64,000 bases of DNA from Vitellaria paradoxa. Its lineage: Eukaryota > Streptophyta > Magnoliopsida > Ericales > Sapotaceae. Positions within the stretch are counted from its first letter, which is position 1; the number at the start of each line of letters is the position of its first letter. The stretch spans positions 24,358,471 through 24,422,470 of the forward strand of contig CM034244.1 of the NCBI GenBank assembly GCA_019916065.1, written 5' to 3'. A program made the position numbers and the translations under genes. The notes under the pieces are model-generated. The model had not been told where the DNA came from. It saw only the letters and a list, made by a program, of their open reading frames with translations, and did no database searches. Below, one piece after another: positions 1-12,905 of the stretch.

Positions 1-2060
1 ATAAATGTTATAATTTATTTAATTTAGTTAATTTAAAAATAAATAATATAGTAAAATTAATGAAGTATAAGATACCAGTCGAACTACCAGTTGAAAGCGG
101 AAGAGGCATGAGTCCTCCCAGCAAGAGTTAGATTATGAAGTTTTACATGTATTACAAATTTAACAGTGTTTTACCCTCATCCTGTGATATTTATAAAGAA
201 ATAATTGAAAATAAGAGAACTTATCCACTGTAAAAAGAGAAATAAAAAAGTCAAATTTTTTTTTTTCGGTTCATCTGTGGGTGATTTTTTATTTGAAGTA
301 TTTGTTTATAAATTTTTAAACGTGACTACTATGCTTTAAAATTATTAAATAAACAAAATTAATAAAAAATATTGTATAGACAAAAAGTAATAATAAAAAA
401 AATTGACTAATATTTGATTTTCCTAACTTGTAAAACCATCCTAAGGGTTGACGCGGACAATGCTGTGGTGGGCCTAAGTGACATCTCTGATTTAAAAAAA
501 AAAATGATATTTATGTATGTAAATTTTTTATTAAAAAAATTTATATTATAATTTGATTCCTCAAAAATTTTTAAAAATAATTAGTCTTATTAGAAAAAAA
601 AAAACTAATATTGGTATATATAAATTTTGAATTAAAAAAATTTAAGTTATAAATCAATCTCTTTAAAATTTAGTCAATTACCAAAAAAAATCTCCTTAAA
701 ATTTTATTTTCTCTTAGTTGTTATATGATAGTGTTTAAATGGTTAAAAAAATAAATTAGTGAAAAAATAACACGTGGCAAAATTTAATTGAAAGATATTA
801 AAAATAGTTAATAAAAATTTTTAATATTTTTAATAAACTAAATACTCCTATATAATCTAAAATTTAAAATTCAATTGATTATACTATTTGTATATATATT
901 ATTTTATTTTTATTCATTAAATATAATTTTTTAAGCCCAAGTTTAACGCCCCAAAGAAATAGCTCCCAGGCCAAAAAATTGACTTCATCTATGAGGATTG
1001 ATGTGACAAAAGGTTACATGCATAATTTTCCAAGTATGACAAGATGTTAATTTTTTTGTTTTTCATGTCAAGTGCTCACATTATTATATTTCTTCTAAGT
1101 TATTATTTTATAATATATTTTACCTATCATATTAAAAATAGGTAATTAAATTATAAGAATTTAAATATTCATTATATTTTTATAATTTTAATCTTAATAA
1201 TTAAATAAAAAATTAAATAAGTATTTTTTTTCATTTTATTCTAACGTTCTAATTCTATCTTCAGAATTTTGAAATTCTGAGAATTTCAGAGTATCCTCAA
1301 AATTTTAAAATTATTGAATTTTAATTCAATATTACAGATACAGTTATATTATTTAATTAAAAAAATTTAAATTAATTTAAATCATTAAATTTTAATTTAA
1401 CGGTATAACTTGCAAATCATGAAATTTACAAAACTCTCCCAAATCTTTAAATTTATCGTCTATACTGGCAACTTTTGGAGTACAGTAAAATAATACAAAA
1501 TTTTATAAATTTCTACAAACACAAATTACAAGATAATAAAATATAAATTTTTTACTCACCGCACAAAACACAACAATTTTTTCACTCACTAAATTTTTCT
1601 TCTAAAATGTCTTTTTTTTTTCTTCCAACATACCAATTTTTATAAAATAAAATTAAAAAACAGAATATTAAAAAAATAGCAAATAAAAAATACAGAAAAA
1701 AAAACAGCAAACAAAAAAAAAAAAAACAGAAAAAAACAACAAATTAAAAAAAATTAAAAACAACAGCAACATACATAAAAAAAAAATTATTACACAGTAT
1801 ACACATGAAATAAACAAGTTAACGAGTAACTAAAATAAAAAAAAAATAAACAAACAATAATACATACATGCATGTATAGATAATCATCAAACCCCCAACC
1901 ACGAAAACAAAAAAAATTTATTTACATTTATCCAACAATAAACATGAAAAATACAGAAAATAGAAAAAAAATTTCAAACTAAAAAAAAAAATATCCAAAC
2001 CTGGTGTAGTGTTGACTTAACCTCCAAAAAAACTATAATAAACAAAAAAAAAAATATTAG
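1..2060. other. AT-rich gene-free stretch
   Basis: Very AT-rich DNA with many A and T homopolymers and no reading frame that resembles a protein. The only local structure is simple-sequence runs such as the A-rich stretch around 1670-1800. It may be the inner part of the CACTA element whose terminus ends at 2493, but I could not find the opposite terminus, so this is only a possibility. Confidence 0.6.
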
Positions 2061-2072
2061 TGCATGTTTATT

Positions 2073-2098
<26 letters not shown>
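2073..2098. repeat. (AG)n microsatellite
   Basis: An uninterrupted AG dinucleotide run of about 13 units, followed by more purine-rich sequence to about 2250. The Leu/Ser-rich minus-strand frame across it is a by-product of this composition. Confidence 0.9.
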
Positions 2099-2104
<6 letters not shown>

Positions 2105-2261
2105 CAAGAGAGAGAAAGAAATATACCTCCGGCGACGGCAGCGGCGGTAGCGGCGGGGCACCTTCGGCACAGCAGATGGGGGAGAGAAGAGAAAGCGCAG
2201 GGGAGGGAGAGGCAAAAGAGAGAGGGAGGGAGAGGAAAAATAGGGAGGTGTTCTGTCCAAT

Positions 2262-2493
2262 ATAATTAGAGAATCAGTGACCGCTTAAAGCGGTCGCTAA
2301 TACGGTCGCTAGAAGAGTATTAGCGACTGCTTAAAGCGGTCGTGCGAATTTTTCCGTCGTCGATACCTTGCCGCACGGGATTAGCGACAGCAGTTTAAGT
2401 GACCGCTTAAGGCGGTCGCTAATACTCTTCTAGCAACCGCTTAAAGCGGTCGCCCGAGGTTTCCATTCGCCAATCACCCAATCTCTAGTAGTG
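2262..2493. mobile_element. CACTA (En/Spm) transposon terminus with subterminal palindromes
   Basis: The segment ends in CTAGTAGTG at 2485-2493. Read on the minus strand it begins CACTACTAGAGAT, the CACTA signature of En/Spm elements. Inside it, the palindrome GACCGCTTTAAGCGGTC and close variants recur about five times, in both orientations, and the two halves (about 2280-2345 and 2399-2455) form a larger inverted repeat. Subterminal repeats of this kind are the usual transposase-binding sites of CACTA elements. The other terminus was not found, so this is a fragment or one end of a larger element to the left. Confidence 0.7.
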
Positions 2494-3040
2494 AAACATG
2501 TAATAATTTGAAGAAATAATGGCCTAATTATGGTTTTGTTTCATAGGCAGCAGAAATTTTTTTTACTTATTAATTTAAGAGGTACATTATTAGATTTTTA
2601 ATTTTAATTAGTGATTTAAAGCCGAAATTTCAAAGAAAAAAAAGTAACAAGGGTTTTTTTTTTTTTTTTTTGGGTGATGAAAAATGTAATAGAGAAATTG
2701 ATTTTTGGGTTTTGGCACCATTTTTTTGAAGAATTTTTATTGAAAATTTTTAAATTTGTCACTTTAGCCTTTGTTTTTAGGGAAAATTACAGAACAAATG
2801 AACTTTTTAACAAATTATTCAGTCTAACACCGTTTGTATCTAGCTATTAAAGTGAGGATAATTTTGTTAATTTTGTATGCTCTCGGAAAAATTGTTGGTC
2901 AAAAGATCAGCCACTGCTTCTTCCATTATTATGTTAGCAACTGATAGTACTTTCCTTTACAAAATCAATTTATTCAGTTGAAAATTGAAATATATAATTA
3001 TATATATTTGTGCTAATCCCAATAAACCTTCAACCAAGTA
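2494..3040. other. AT-rich spacer, no gene seen
   Basis: Homopolymer-rich DNA between the CACTA end and the gypsy element. No coding similarity and no clear repeat boundary are visible. Confidence 0.5.
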
Positions 3041-4012
3041 TGGACATGTGATCCGACACAATGGCGACGGTTGCCAAAGATTCAAAAATTGGTCAAAAAC
3101 TTTCAAGGCCAATGAACCAAGCCATTCTAAAGATCCTTAGCATGCATCACCTAAGAGTTAAGGCCAATGTTACGTAGTTTTGAGAAAGGTAGAGGATTTT
3201 GGAGGATGGCCGATCACAATGTCAAGGTAGTTGAAAGCTATGACACTATCGGCCTAAGAATGGATTTGATCAAGAGAGTGAAGTTAATTAGCCAGTTAGG
3301 CCGATGATAGCCGCATATGAATCGATGTGTCTTTATTTCTAAGCAATATCTAAGGGAAGTTAGTAGCGGCCAAAGTTTTGTGAGTAGTTTTTGATAACCA
3401 TAACGTCTCGAGAATCTAGGAATGAATATGACATGTGGCCATGCCTTCCTGAACGTGCAAACACGAGAGACTTGTAGATAACCATTTCTATTTATGACTA
3501 TAACTAACAAAAACAAAGGGTGAGAAAGGGCTCCTCAACCCACAACTTCCCCTGCGGAATCTTTGTTTTTAAGTTCTTTTTTCATTTCGTGGCCGCTAGT
3601 TAGGAGTAGCGTAGTTTAAATCTTCTAAGCCTCTGTGTTATCATCAAAACTATTTCCTCACACAATTTCTGATCACCTGTATCTCTTTTCTTTTGGATTG
3701 AAGTTGATGATTTCTGGTTCAATGAAGGCTCAAGTATAGATATTTACGGCCTTTTCTTGATTACTGTTCTTCCTTTTTGCTTTATTTTCAGTTTGCTTAT
3801 TGTTTGTTCTTGTTAATTACTGTACACATTGGAAAAAGTCCTCTTAGAGGCAAGCAATCTCACTTTTTCACTTACCTGGTTCTTGTTCTGTATCTTCACA
3901 TATTTAGATCATTTTTATCCTAGCATGCTCGCACACACATATCACAAATACTTTTGAGAAAAAATTGCAAAACAAAATGCAATTGTTGGTAATCATTTTG
4001 GGCATAAATGAT
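3040..4012 (+). mobile_element. Probable 5' LTR and leader of the decayed Tat-type gypsy element
   Basis: This stretch shares the GGCC/GGCCGAT word usage of the downstream gypsy coding region and directly precedes its leader motif at 4013-4035. The expected order of an LTR retrotransposon (LTR, primer site, leader, gag) would place the 5' LTR here. I found no matching copy downstream of the integrase, so neither LTR edge can be fixed. Short frames on the minus strand here have no protein-like character. Confidence 0.4.
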
Positions 4013-4035
4013 TTTTGGCATGCCCGGTAGGACCC
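4013..4035 (+). promoter_or_regulatory. Conserved leader motif of Tat/Ogre-type gypsy elements
   Basis: The string TTTTTGGCATGCCCGGTAGG, followed by ACCC, resembles the motif commonly seen just inside the 5' LTR of plant Tat-clade elements (TTTGGC, then CGCCC or TGCCC, then GGTGGGACC). It marks the left end of the internal region and the plus orientation of the element. Confidence 0.45.
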
Positions 4036-4299
4036 TAGTTCTAAGTGTGTGGTAATTACTAGACAACAAAGTAGAGAGTTTAAACAAAGAGAAGGGAAAG
4101 AAATCATGGTTGGTGAAGAATCACCAAAGCATATGAGTTTGTCACCAAGTGAGTAAGGTCTGAATGTTAATGATTTGGTGATGATCTACCAATCAATGGG
4201 GGGATGAGAACTCTAAGACAAAGGAGATTCTGTCCAACATAGATCATACTTTAATTCGCATGGCTACTCATGTCACGAATTCCAGTAGAGTGGGGGGCA

Positions 4300-4720
4300 A
4301 TCCCTTACAAGCTTAGGGGGGCATCAGGGTGTCACAGCAGGCGAAAATGGGCTAATAAACGGCTAGCACCCACATAATGGCTTCAGTCAAAAGGCACATT
4401 CTAGAGAACACATTGGCCCATTGGCCAGTTTCGCCAGTTTCAATAATCCAATGAATTCAATGGGTGGATTATTATATGAAGTTCTATTAGGGCCAATCCC
4501 AAGTCATATCGGCCATGTACCCGAGGTTTCACTACCTTACAGTATGTTAAACTTAGGGATAAACAAATTCTTCACTAGGGGCAACTTTTTGAAACTCAAA
4601 ACCCTCAAAATATCTAGAGGATACTGAGTTTTCCCCCAAGATCAGTCATTTAATTTTGGCGCAACCACCACAAAGTCGATTTGGAGAGATCTTAGCCCTT
4701 TATTTAACCAACCAACTAGT
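4300..4720 (+). pseudogene. gag remnant, upstream part, of the Tat-like element
   Basis: Fragmentary Pro/Asn-rich translation in shifting frames, ending at about 4720 where the solo LTR enters. The downstream gag fragment resumes at 6286. The gag call rests on position between leader and capsid-like region rather than on a motif. Confidence 0.4.
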
Positions 4721-4725
4721 AGCGG

Positions 4726-6280
4726 TAACCGACCCTAAAAAGTGTTTTAGGGTTCTACCTCTGAAGTGCAAGAGGGCAGTCGTAGTTTTAAAACTCGGTG
4801 AGTCCGAGGTCGAATTCAGAGGGAGCCTAATGTTATTTAGTTTCTAGGATGTGAAAGAAATTCTAAAACTAAAGGGAAGCAAGTTTGGAAATTTAAGTTT
4901 AATAAGTTCTAGGGTTCAGTAAAATTAAAGATAAATTCAATTTCAACTAATTAAAATTAAAATAAACAGGACCTTCAGAATTTTAAAAGGAATTAAGCTA
5001 GATGGTGAAAAATTAAAATAACATCAACAAAGCTTTTTCAATTTAAAATTAATCAATTATAACTAAAACTAAGTTGGATTGCAATTTAGTAAGAATAAAG
5101 ATCTTGATTCAACGTCAAGTCCGGTTAGTTCACTACTTTGTCTTGGGGTGTGTTTGTTTGAAGAATAGGGTTTAATTTGAAAATTATTTAGAACATTGTA
5201 ATCAGAGGTCAGTACCAGTGATCTCAAGCGGATGTGGTTAAAGACCTTTGTTTCCTAGGGTTTTTCAATTAAACACCAAAAATTAATAAAAATCTAATTT
5301 TTAAGTCTATTCGAAAGTATTTGATAATTGGTTATGAAAATCTATACCAGTGATCTCACACGGATTTGGTTAAGGGTTTTCGTATTCGGGTGTTTTCGAA
5401 ATAGAAAAAAAAAATAGATTTGTGAAAGGTAGATCCCTTCGCAAAAGGTTTCGCAACATACGTGAAGGGACTACGAACACCCCAAGGCTTTTCGTGAACT
5501 ACCCTTTCTTGATTCATCGAATCAAAATTAGGGTTTTACGCTATAACTACTCTAAAAATCACAAAGATAATAAACGAACATTCAATCATGCTATTTAGGA
5601 ATTGAAATAAACGAAACATCATATTAAAGAGCGAAACGAAATATAACTTACAATGTAACTTGTGCATAAAAGAAAAGATGAACCAATAACGCAAAGATGA
5701 AGAACAAAACTCCAAAAGCATCCATCAACAAAGCTTTTAAAAATGTACAAATCACTCTCAAACTTAATTTAAATCTAATCTAATTCTCAATGTAGTTGTG
5801 GAATCTTCAAAGGAGGCATCCCCATTCATGGCCGTGCAATGGGTCCTTATAAAGGTGCAAGGAAACCCTAAAAAAGGTGCTTCAATTCGTGGCTTCTGGA
5901 TACACAGTGGTCCCGACCGTCCGGTTTGGGGGTCGGGACCACAGAATGCTTTCTTCTCAATTCATATACACTGTGGTCGCGACCATTAGATGGACGGTCC
6001 TAACCCCCAAGTATCTTTTTTTCTTGTTTTTCTTCCTCCTTTAGGTTGGGTCTTTGGGCTAGTCTTGACCATCCAAGTCGAGGTTTGAACCATGACGTTT
6101 TCTTCGTTTTCTCGGCCATTTCCATAGCTATAAACTTCGATCTCCTTGCCCTTTTCCCTGCAATTAGAAAAATAAAAGTATAAGCAATAAAATAACACTA
6201 AAACTTCAACTTTAATTATTTAAATGCATGAATAAGTGTTGAGTTAGGGAGTTTGTAATTACACTTTTCAAGTGTAATCA
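4726..6280 (-). mobile_element. Solo LTR (1555 bp) inserted in gag of the Tat-like element
   Basis: It is a direct copy of the LTR at 15651-17230, matching from ACCGACCCTAAAAAGTG to CAAGTGTAATCA. It is flanked by agcgg (4721-4725) and aacgg (6281-6285), a 5-bp target duplication with one mismatch. The first dinucleotide is TA where the other copy has TG, which I read as a point mutation. No internal region is present, so it arose by LTR-LTR recombination. Strand is assigned from the polypurine tract next to the other copy. Confidence 0.88.
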
Positions 6281-6285
6281 AACGG

Positions 6286-7081
6286 GATGCCTATAAGGCT
6301 GACCATCCCACAAGATGACACCCAACCAATTCAAGATCATCGTCCGATAAATGATAATCGGCCAACTCTAGCAAACGGATCTGATCTAGTTGCTGTTAGC
6401 CAAGACAAAAATCTCATTGTTAACCAAGATAAGTTAGACGAGATTATCCACAAGAGATTTGGTCCAGTCATAAAGGGTTTGGGTAAGCCGATGTACAAAA
6501 AGCCTTATCTTCATTGGATAGATCAGTTAGAATATCCTGGAGGATTTAAACTACCCGACTTTTCCTTGTTCTTAAGAGAGGACAAGTAATCAACTTTGGA
6601 GCATATTGATCGATTCACCGTCCAATGTGGGATGGTTGGGAATTTTGATGTATTAAAACTAAAACTTTTTGGCAATTCCCTAACGACCATAGCTTTTACT
6701 CGGTATTCTAACTTGACACTGAACTCTGTTCACACATGGACATAAATGGAAGAAATTTTCCATAATCAATTCTATCGGAGTGAACCTGAAGTTACCATGG
6801 CCGAATTGGCCAGGACGTCACAATTAAATGAGGAGTCAGTTGACATGTATATTGCTAGGTTTAAGAGGGCTAATTATAAGTATAATCTAGCTTATCCTAA
6901 GCCTGAATATGTCAAATTAGCATTTAATTCCTTGAGTTTGAACTCAGCAAGAAATTTAAGGTTATGGAATTTAGAGATTTATATAAATTGGAAGCGAAGG
7001 CTACCCGATACGAGAGAATCCTATAAGGGGAACAAGATAGAAAGAATTCATCTAGGGGGACGCTCTACCAAGATATTATGA
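6286..7081 (+). pseudogene. gag (capsid-like) remnant of the Tat-like element
   Basis: Two fragments in different frames. The first (about 6287-6589) holds GLGKPMYKKPYLHWIDQLEYP and then KLPDFSLF, typical of the segment before the retrotransposon gag domain. The second (about 6746-7081) holds VTMAELARTSQLNEESVDMY and YIARFKRA, matching the retrotrans_gag pattern in which a conserved W/F..RF core precedes the capsid C-terminal half. A stop at 6587-6589 and a frameshift between the parts make it non-functional. Confidence 0.75.
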
Positions 7082-8820
7082 TGCGGCATCGGCCGCTGTT
7101 AATGAAAAACTGACTAGTAAGATGATATAGGCTAATGTTGACACAGTCGAAATTGTCTCTAAGACTCCATATCTGTGTAAGGCTTTAGTACCTAATACTA
7201 ATAAAGAAAATAATGCATCTAAAAGTAAAAAAGAGAAAGTGAAAAAGAAATACTCATTTGACACTTTTAAAGCAGAATAAATTTTTGATCATTTATTAGC
7301 CGATAGGATTATTTGGCTACCAAATGGACACAAAATTGCATCGATCGATGAAATTAAAGGCCATAATTATTGCAAGTGGCACAATTCTTAGAGCCACTTA
7401 ATTAATAATTGCATTTATTTTCGTAATCAGGTGCAAGAGCACATTGACAATGGCCTCTTCAAGATAGTCAATAAGGAACCCATGGGTGTAGACAAGACAC
7501 CATTCCAAGTTGCTATGGAAATCAACATGATAAATGCAACAAGAATGCCCGCCTAAGTAGGGAAAGACAAAGAGAAAGTTATCTATAGTGATGATGAAGA
7601 CTAATTGGATGATATGTTGGGTGATGATGATTTTGATGACTTTGAAGAAAATAAAGTAGTCTATGGCTAAGCTAAAAATGCCAAGGTTGACAAAGAAATG
7701 ATTGGATTTAACACTTTTGTTTTGATTAGGAGTCAAGATCTATGAACCATGATCAAGTGAGTATGGCTGATCTAAAGAAGATCCTATATCAACCCGTATA
7801 ATGGAATTAAATAACAGGAGTTTTGACTGAGAAAGAGAGGTAGTGGCTTGAAATCCAGTAAAGAGCCAGGAGCCTCTCTAGTCTCTATGTAAGAAGCAAG
7901 CCAGTCGATGCCAAAGCCCAATCTGAAGATTACTGTTAACCAAGTGTTGATACTAGAATTGTGAGGCTGACATCCTATATTAGGCTAATGGGAAGGAAAG
8001 GCGAGGTGGGTCAAGGTCCTTCAACTGACCACCATTGCATTGCCCACGTGGTCGATTTCATTTTTTAAATCCATACCTAGGGCCATCTATGGGCCTTTAG
8101 CCTGAGTTTGGGTTGCAAAGGGCTTACCCCATATACAGCCGATTAGTTAGGCCGAGGATGCATTCACATCTTGGGATTTGGGAGCAAGTAGTTCACTTTG
8201 TGTTCCCTTTCAATCAAGACCCCAGAGTGATGTTTAGATCTCAAAAGGGGAGGTTCAAGTGGTAAAAGAAGTCGTAGAAGGATATGGAAATGGAGTAACT
8301 CTGATCAATAGAATTAGGGTCATATAGTGATGAGGAAGAGAAACAATCACCACCTCCGATCATTTGAAAGCGAAAGATAAAGCATCAGGACTTCCAAACA
8401 TAACCATTACTGACCTAAAGAAAAAATAAGAAGAGAAGCACGGCATGGTGCGCAAGGAGGCCAACATGTATGAGAAAAGTCAGCCCGATAAGTTTGATTG
8501 TGAAAAAACAAAAGTGATGACAATGATAGGGATGTTCAATACATGGACTCCATTCAATACGGGAGTTTACAACCAATAGAAGTAAACATTGGTGTTCACA
8601 CTTCTGGCCATCGTCAAGGCTGAGGAAGCTTAAACGTCATTGGAAGGGGACGTTGAGGCCAAGGAAAATGAGACTTCTTGGATTAATGTTTTGGGTTTAG
8701 AGTTAAAGGAACCAATAATTGAAAAAAATCCTGACATACAAGTCATTAAGTCTTGGAAAGATGTAAAGTTCAATGATGTAGGAATGTCAGCCCAAGTCTT
8801 ATTTTGAAGATTTGAGGGTA
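7082..8820 (+). pseudogene. gag-pol linker region, heavily decayed
   Basis: Lys/Glu-rich fragments in the plus frames around 7190-7300 and 7560-7690, and further broken frames to 8800, lie between gag and protease. They are compatible with the nucleocapsid and linker of a Tat-type polyprotein, but no zinc knuckle is intact. Confidence 0.4.
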
Positions 8821-8828
8821 AGCCCCAT

Positions 8829-9017
8829 ATGAAGCCTTTGTATATGAAAAGTTTGCTGAACAAAATGCCAATAAATAAGGTGTTGATCGATAATAGGGCC
8901 ACTGTCAACATTCTCCCATATACTATATTGATGAGGATCAGCCAGTCCAGCAAAGAATTGATGCCAACAGAGGTAATTGTCAGTAGCTTTACTAGGGTGC
9001 CAACACCAGAAGAGTAA
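8829..9017 (+). pseudogene. Retropepsin-like protease remnant
   Basis: The fragment contains KVLIDNRATVNILPYTIL at about 8878-8932. Plant Tat/Athila proteases carry the equivalent LVDNGA/LIDGGA active-site loop followed by a hydrophobic N-I-L-P segment. The glycine of the catalytic loop is Arg here, so the enzyme would be inactive. A stop follows at 9015. Confidence 0.7.
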
Positions 9018-9715
9018 TCCCTTTGTGACTATTGGAAACAAAACAGTATGGTCACCATTCTTTGTTGTGGAAGCTAAAGCATCATATAATGCCTTACATA
9101 GCTATAATTGGATCCACATTACTTGTTGCATTCCATCATCCTTGCATCAGGCCATCGTACTCTAGGACAAGAATGATACAGAGGTCATTGAGGCTGATGG
9201 GAAGCCATTTATAGCTAAGGTAAACGTAACTAAAACCATATATTATGAGAAAAACAGCCAGCCCAACTAGGCTAATGGTGTTGAATAATTTAGAACCCCA
9301 AAGGAAATTATGATTTCGGTCACAATGACCGTTGATGAGGTAAGACAACTTTACACTCAACTAAGTAGGCTGAGTAACATTAGGTTTGCAAAAAGGCACT
9401 GAAAATTAAAGAAGTTGAATGATAAACAACATCCTCTATGAAGAAGTCATTGCTAGAGTTTGACTTTATACCCTAGATAATAGGCTTTCTGGGGAAGTAT
9501 CGACCTATGTGACCAATGTTATTATTGAAGATACTGAGGACGCCTTGTACGCCATCCAATAGGAAGACTTAGAAAAAGCACCTAAGAAGCTGGATAATGA
9601 TAAAGTAGAGGTGGTCAATCCTTTGGTTAAGATTAACATAGGTGATAAAGGTTAGAACAGGCCAATATTTGTCGCAGGATGTCTAAATCGAGAATATTAG
9701 ACTACAATAGTCAAC

Positions 9716-10330
9716 TTGATAAAAAAAATATATAGGGACTGCTTCGCCTGGAATTATACAGAGATGCCAGGCCTTGACCGATCTTTGGTGGAACATAGAA
9801 TTCCAATCTTAGAAGGATATCGGTGTTTCAAACAAACTCCTAGAAGAATGAGCAATGAAGTCATTCTCAAAGTCAAAGAAGAAATAATTAGGCTTTTGGA
9901 GGCTAGTTTCATATAGGTAACTAGGTATGTTGATTGACTTGCCAACGTTGTCCCTATTGTTAAGAAAAATATTAAAATTAGGGTATGTATAAACTTTAGG
10001 AATTTGAATAATGCATCGCCTAAAGATGAGTATCTTATGCCTATAGCTGATATGCTTGTTGATTCATTGGCTGGTTATGAAATTCTATCTTTTATAGATT
10101 GGAAATGCTGGCTATAACTAGATCCACATTGCCCCAGAGGATGTTTCCAAAACAGTATTTAGATGTACAGGTGTCTTAGGCACCTATGAATGGGTTGTCA
10201 TGCCATTCGATCAGAAAAATGTAGGACCCACTTATCAAAGGGTTATGAATGCGATTTTCATGATTTTACTAGCTGTTTCATGGAGGTTTATATAGATGAT
10301 ATGGTTATGAAATCCTAATAACATGGCTAA
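9716..10330 (+). pseudogene. Reverse transcriptase remnant of the Tat-like element
   Basis: It starts with DCFAWNYTEMPGLDRSLVEH, the familiar entry into gypsy reverse transcriptase. It continues through VPIVKKN and VCINFRNLNNASPKDEY (fingers and palm) and reaches VYIDDMVMKS at about 10286-10315, so the catalytic YxDD motif is retained. Stops occur, for example at 9914-9916, along with frameshifts. RNase H follows directly. Confidence 0.85.
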
Positions 10331-10379
10331 CACCTTAGCCACTTAGAGTCTTCTTTTTAGAGAATGAAAGTACATAAGC

Positions 10380-11500
10380 TAAAAATTAATCCTCTTAACT
10401 GTGCTTTTGGTGTATCGATTGGGAATTTCCTTGGCTTTTAGTCCATAAAAAGGGCATTGAAGTCGATAAAAATAAGGCAAAGGTCATAATTGATGCTCGG
10501 CTGCCTAGAAATAAAAAAAAAGTCATAAAACCTTTTTTTTTTTGGTAAGTAGTGGCAAAACTTCATCAACAAAGTTAATTTCCTCAGACGTTTTATCTTT
10601 CACTCTACTGGAAAAATTCAAGTTTCTTCCCCACTCCTAAAGATCAAGGCCAATAAAGAGTTCAAGTAAGAACCACAACACCAGTGGGCTTTTGACCAAA
10701 TCAAGAAATATTTGGTACCCTCCGGTGCTTATGCTACCGAGGAAATGAGAGCCGTTAAAGTTGTATATCTATGTATTGGAGAATACGATAGTAGGTTTCG
10801 TGGTTTAAGATGATCAAAATGGCAAGGAAAGAGTTGTTTATTACTTGAGTCATGTTTTAAAGCTCATTGAACAAAGATACTAGCAGATCAAGAAGTTATG
10901 TTTAGTCTTATATTTCTCTACGTAGAAACTAAGGTATTTTATGTTGCCTATTATTGTATACTTAGTTTCAAAAGTAGGCATAGTTAAATATATGTTAAAT
11001 CGGCTCATTGTAAATGGAAAAATTAGCCGATGGGCTTTAGCTCTTATGAAATTTTCAATTTACTATGTACCACAAAGTCTATAAAGGACAATCGTTGGTT
11101 GATTTTATGGCTGATCGCCACATATAAATATAGAAGATGAAGATTTGGATTATGAGTCTTTAAATTTAGTATCTTTAAAGCCATGGCTTTTATATTTTGA
11201 TGGGTTAAGGACAGATGATTTGTGTGGTGCAGGCATTGTTATAATTTCTCCAAGGGGAGAAAAGAGTCAAATGTCTCTTCAGTTTGACTTTGCAATCAAG
11301 CCAAGTATGAAGCCTTAATTATCGGCTTAAAAATACTAAAAGAATTGAGAACTCCAATCATTAAAGTGTTAAGACGCTCACAATTAGTCATAAATCAATT
11401 GGCAAAAGCTTACAAATGTAACAATGTACCTTAAAGTGGTCGATCAGCTGTTAGATGAGTTTGTTAATGAATCAGTCACACATATCCTAAGGTCAAAAAT
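10380..11500 (+). pseudogene. RNase H region of the Tat-like element
   Basis: After the reverse transcriptase there are broken frames with FGVSIGNFLGF (10408-10438), and near 11190 a segment reading LYFDGLRTDDLCGAGIVIIS followed by a KYEALI-like block. This matches the D-G...GAG(I/V) start of archaeal-type RNase H in plant gypsy elements. Multiple stops make it a relic. Confidence 0.65.
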
Positions 11501-11779
11501 TATAAAGCAAATGAGTTGGTCTAATTGGCTACTAGACTTCACATATTTTGGACTGAGGAGATGAAAGTTATGGTAATAAGACATAGGAGACACCCATCAG
11601 TCTTAATCTGCACTAATGTCTTAAAAACAAATTGTGTTGAATTTAAGAAAGCAAATGATTAGCAAGGACTAATTAGGAAATATTTAGAAAATCAAGACCC
11701 TGAGACACCAAAACAACTTAGGATGAAATTAGTAAATTTCATTACAATAGGAATTATCCTATTTAAGAAGAATAAAAAA

Positions 11780-12905
11780 GATGATTTGCTGTTAAGGTGT
11801 CGAGGAAAGGATAAGGTTGTGTTAGTCATGGCTAAAGTTCATGAAGGAATTTGTGGTGTTCAATAATCTAGCCGAAAAATGGTTTGTCTCTTAAGAAATC
11901 ATGGCTATTATTGGCCGACAATGATGGTCGATTGTATAGCTTTTGCTAAGGGTTGCCAAGCTTGTCAAAAACATGGATTGATACAAAGTATGCTAGCTAT
12001 TCCCATATAAGCTGTGGTAAGGCCATGGCCTTTTAGGGGCTAGGCAATGTATTTGATTGGCAAAATCTATCCCTCATCCTCCAAAATGCACTGCTTTATT
12101 ATAATTGCAACTGATTATTTCACTAAATGGGTAAAAGCCATCCCTCTTAGATCGATCAAACAGGCCGATGTTATTTCATTAAAGAGCATATTATTCATCA
12201 ATTTGGTGTTCCTTAGAATATCATAGCCAATCAAGGAACCATGTTTACAGGGAATTTAGTAATAGATTTTGCAACCAAGTATAGTTTTTGAAATTTTAAA
12301 TTCTACTCCTTATTATGCTCAAAAAATAGTCAGACTGAATCAACAAACTAAACCATTAAGAATATTTTGGAAAGAATGATCTACAAGAACCCAAGGTAAT
12401 GGCATAATACTCCATCAAAAGCTTTGTGGGCTTATAAAACATCTAAAAAATCGGCCACACAAACGCAACGTCATTTGAACTAACCTATGGCCATGAGGCC
12501 ATTTTACTTGTTGAAATAACTATTACATCAGCTAGAGTAACCTTACAGAATGATTTGTTCAATGAGGCTTACCAAGAGACCTTATATACGGAGTTGGACA
12601 ATCTAGATGACTTAAGATTCTCAGCTTTTGAAGCTATTAAGGCTCAAAAGTTGAGAGTGGCTAGGTCTTATGATTGAATGGTCCACCTAAAGTCACTTAA
12701 TGTAGGTGATAAAGTATGGAAAATAGTGTTGCTAATAAGGATTAATGATTCTAATTATGGAAAAATTCAGCCCCAGTTGGCAAGGCCAATTTAGGATTTA
12801 CAAAATCCAAAGAGGTGAAATTTACTTACTCTAATATTTGAGTGGAGAAAGGTTCCCTAGAGTGATAAATGGGAATTACTTGAAAAGGTATTATCCTACT
12901 ATGTG
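11780..12905 (+). pseudogene. Integrase remnant of the Tat-like element
   Basis: The HHCC zinc-binding head is visible as VHEGICG, then NHGYYWPTM, then CIAFAKGCQACQKHG (about 11840-11975). The catalytic core follows with FIIIATDYFTKWVKAIPLRS (about 12097-12156). The C-terminal chromatin-side segment is recognisable as VINGNYLKRYYPTMWE (to about 12909), the usual end of Tat-type pol. In-frame stops and frame changes are frequent. Confidence 0.8.

Noticed and set aside
2057..2260. Minus-strand frame rich in Ser, Leu and Pro
   Set aside because: It is the translation of the AG microsatellite and neighbouring purine-rich DNA.
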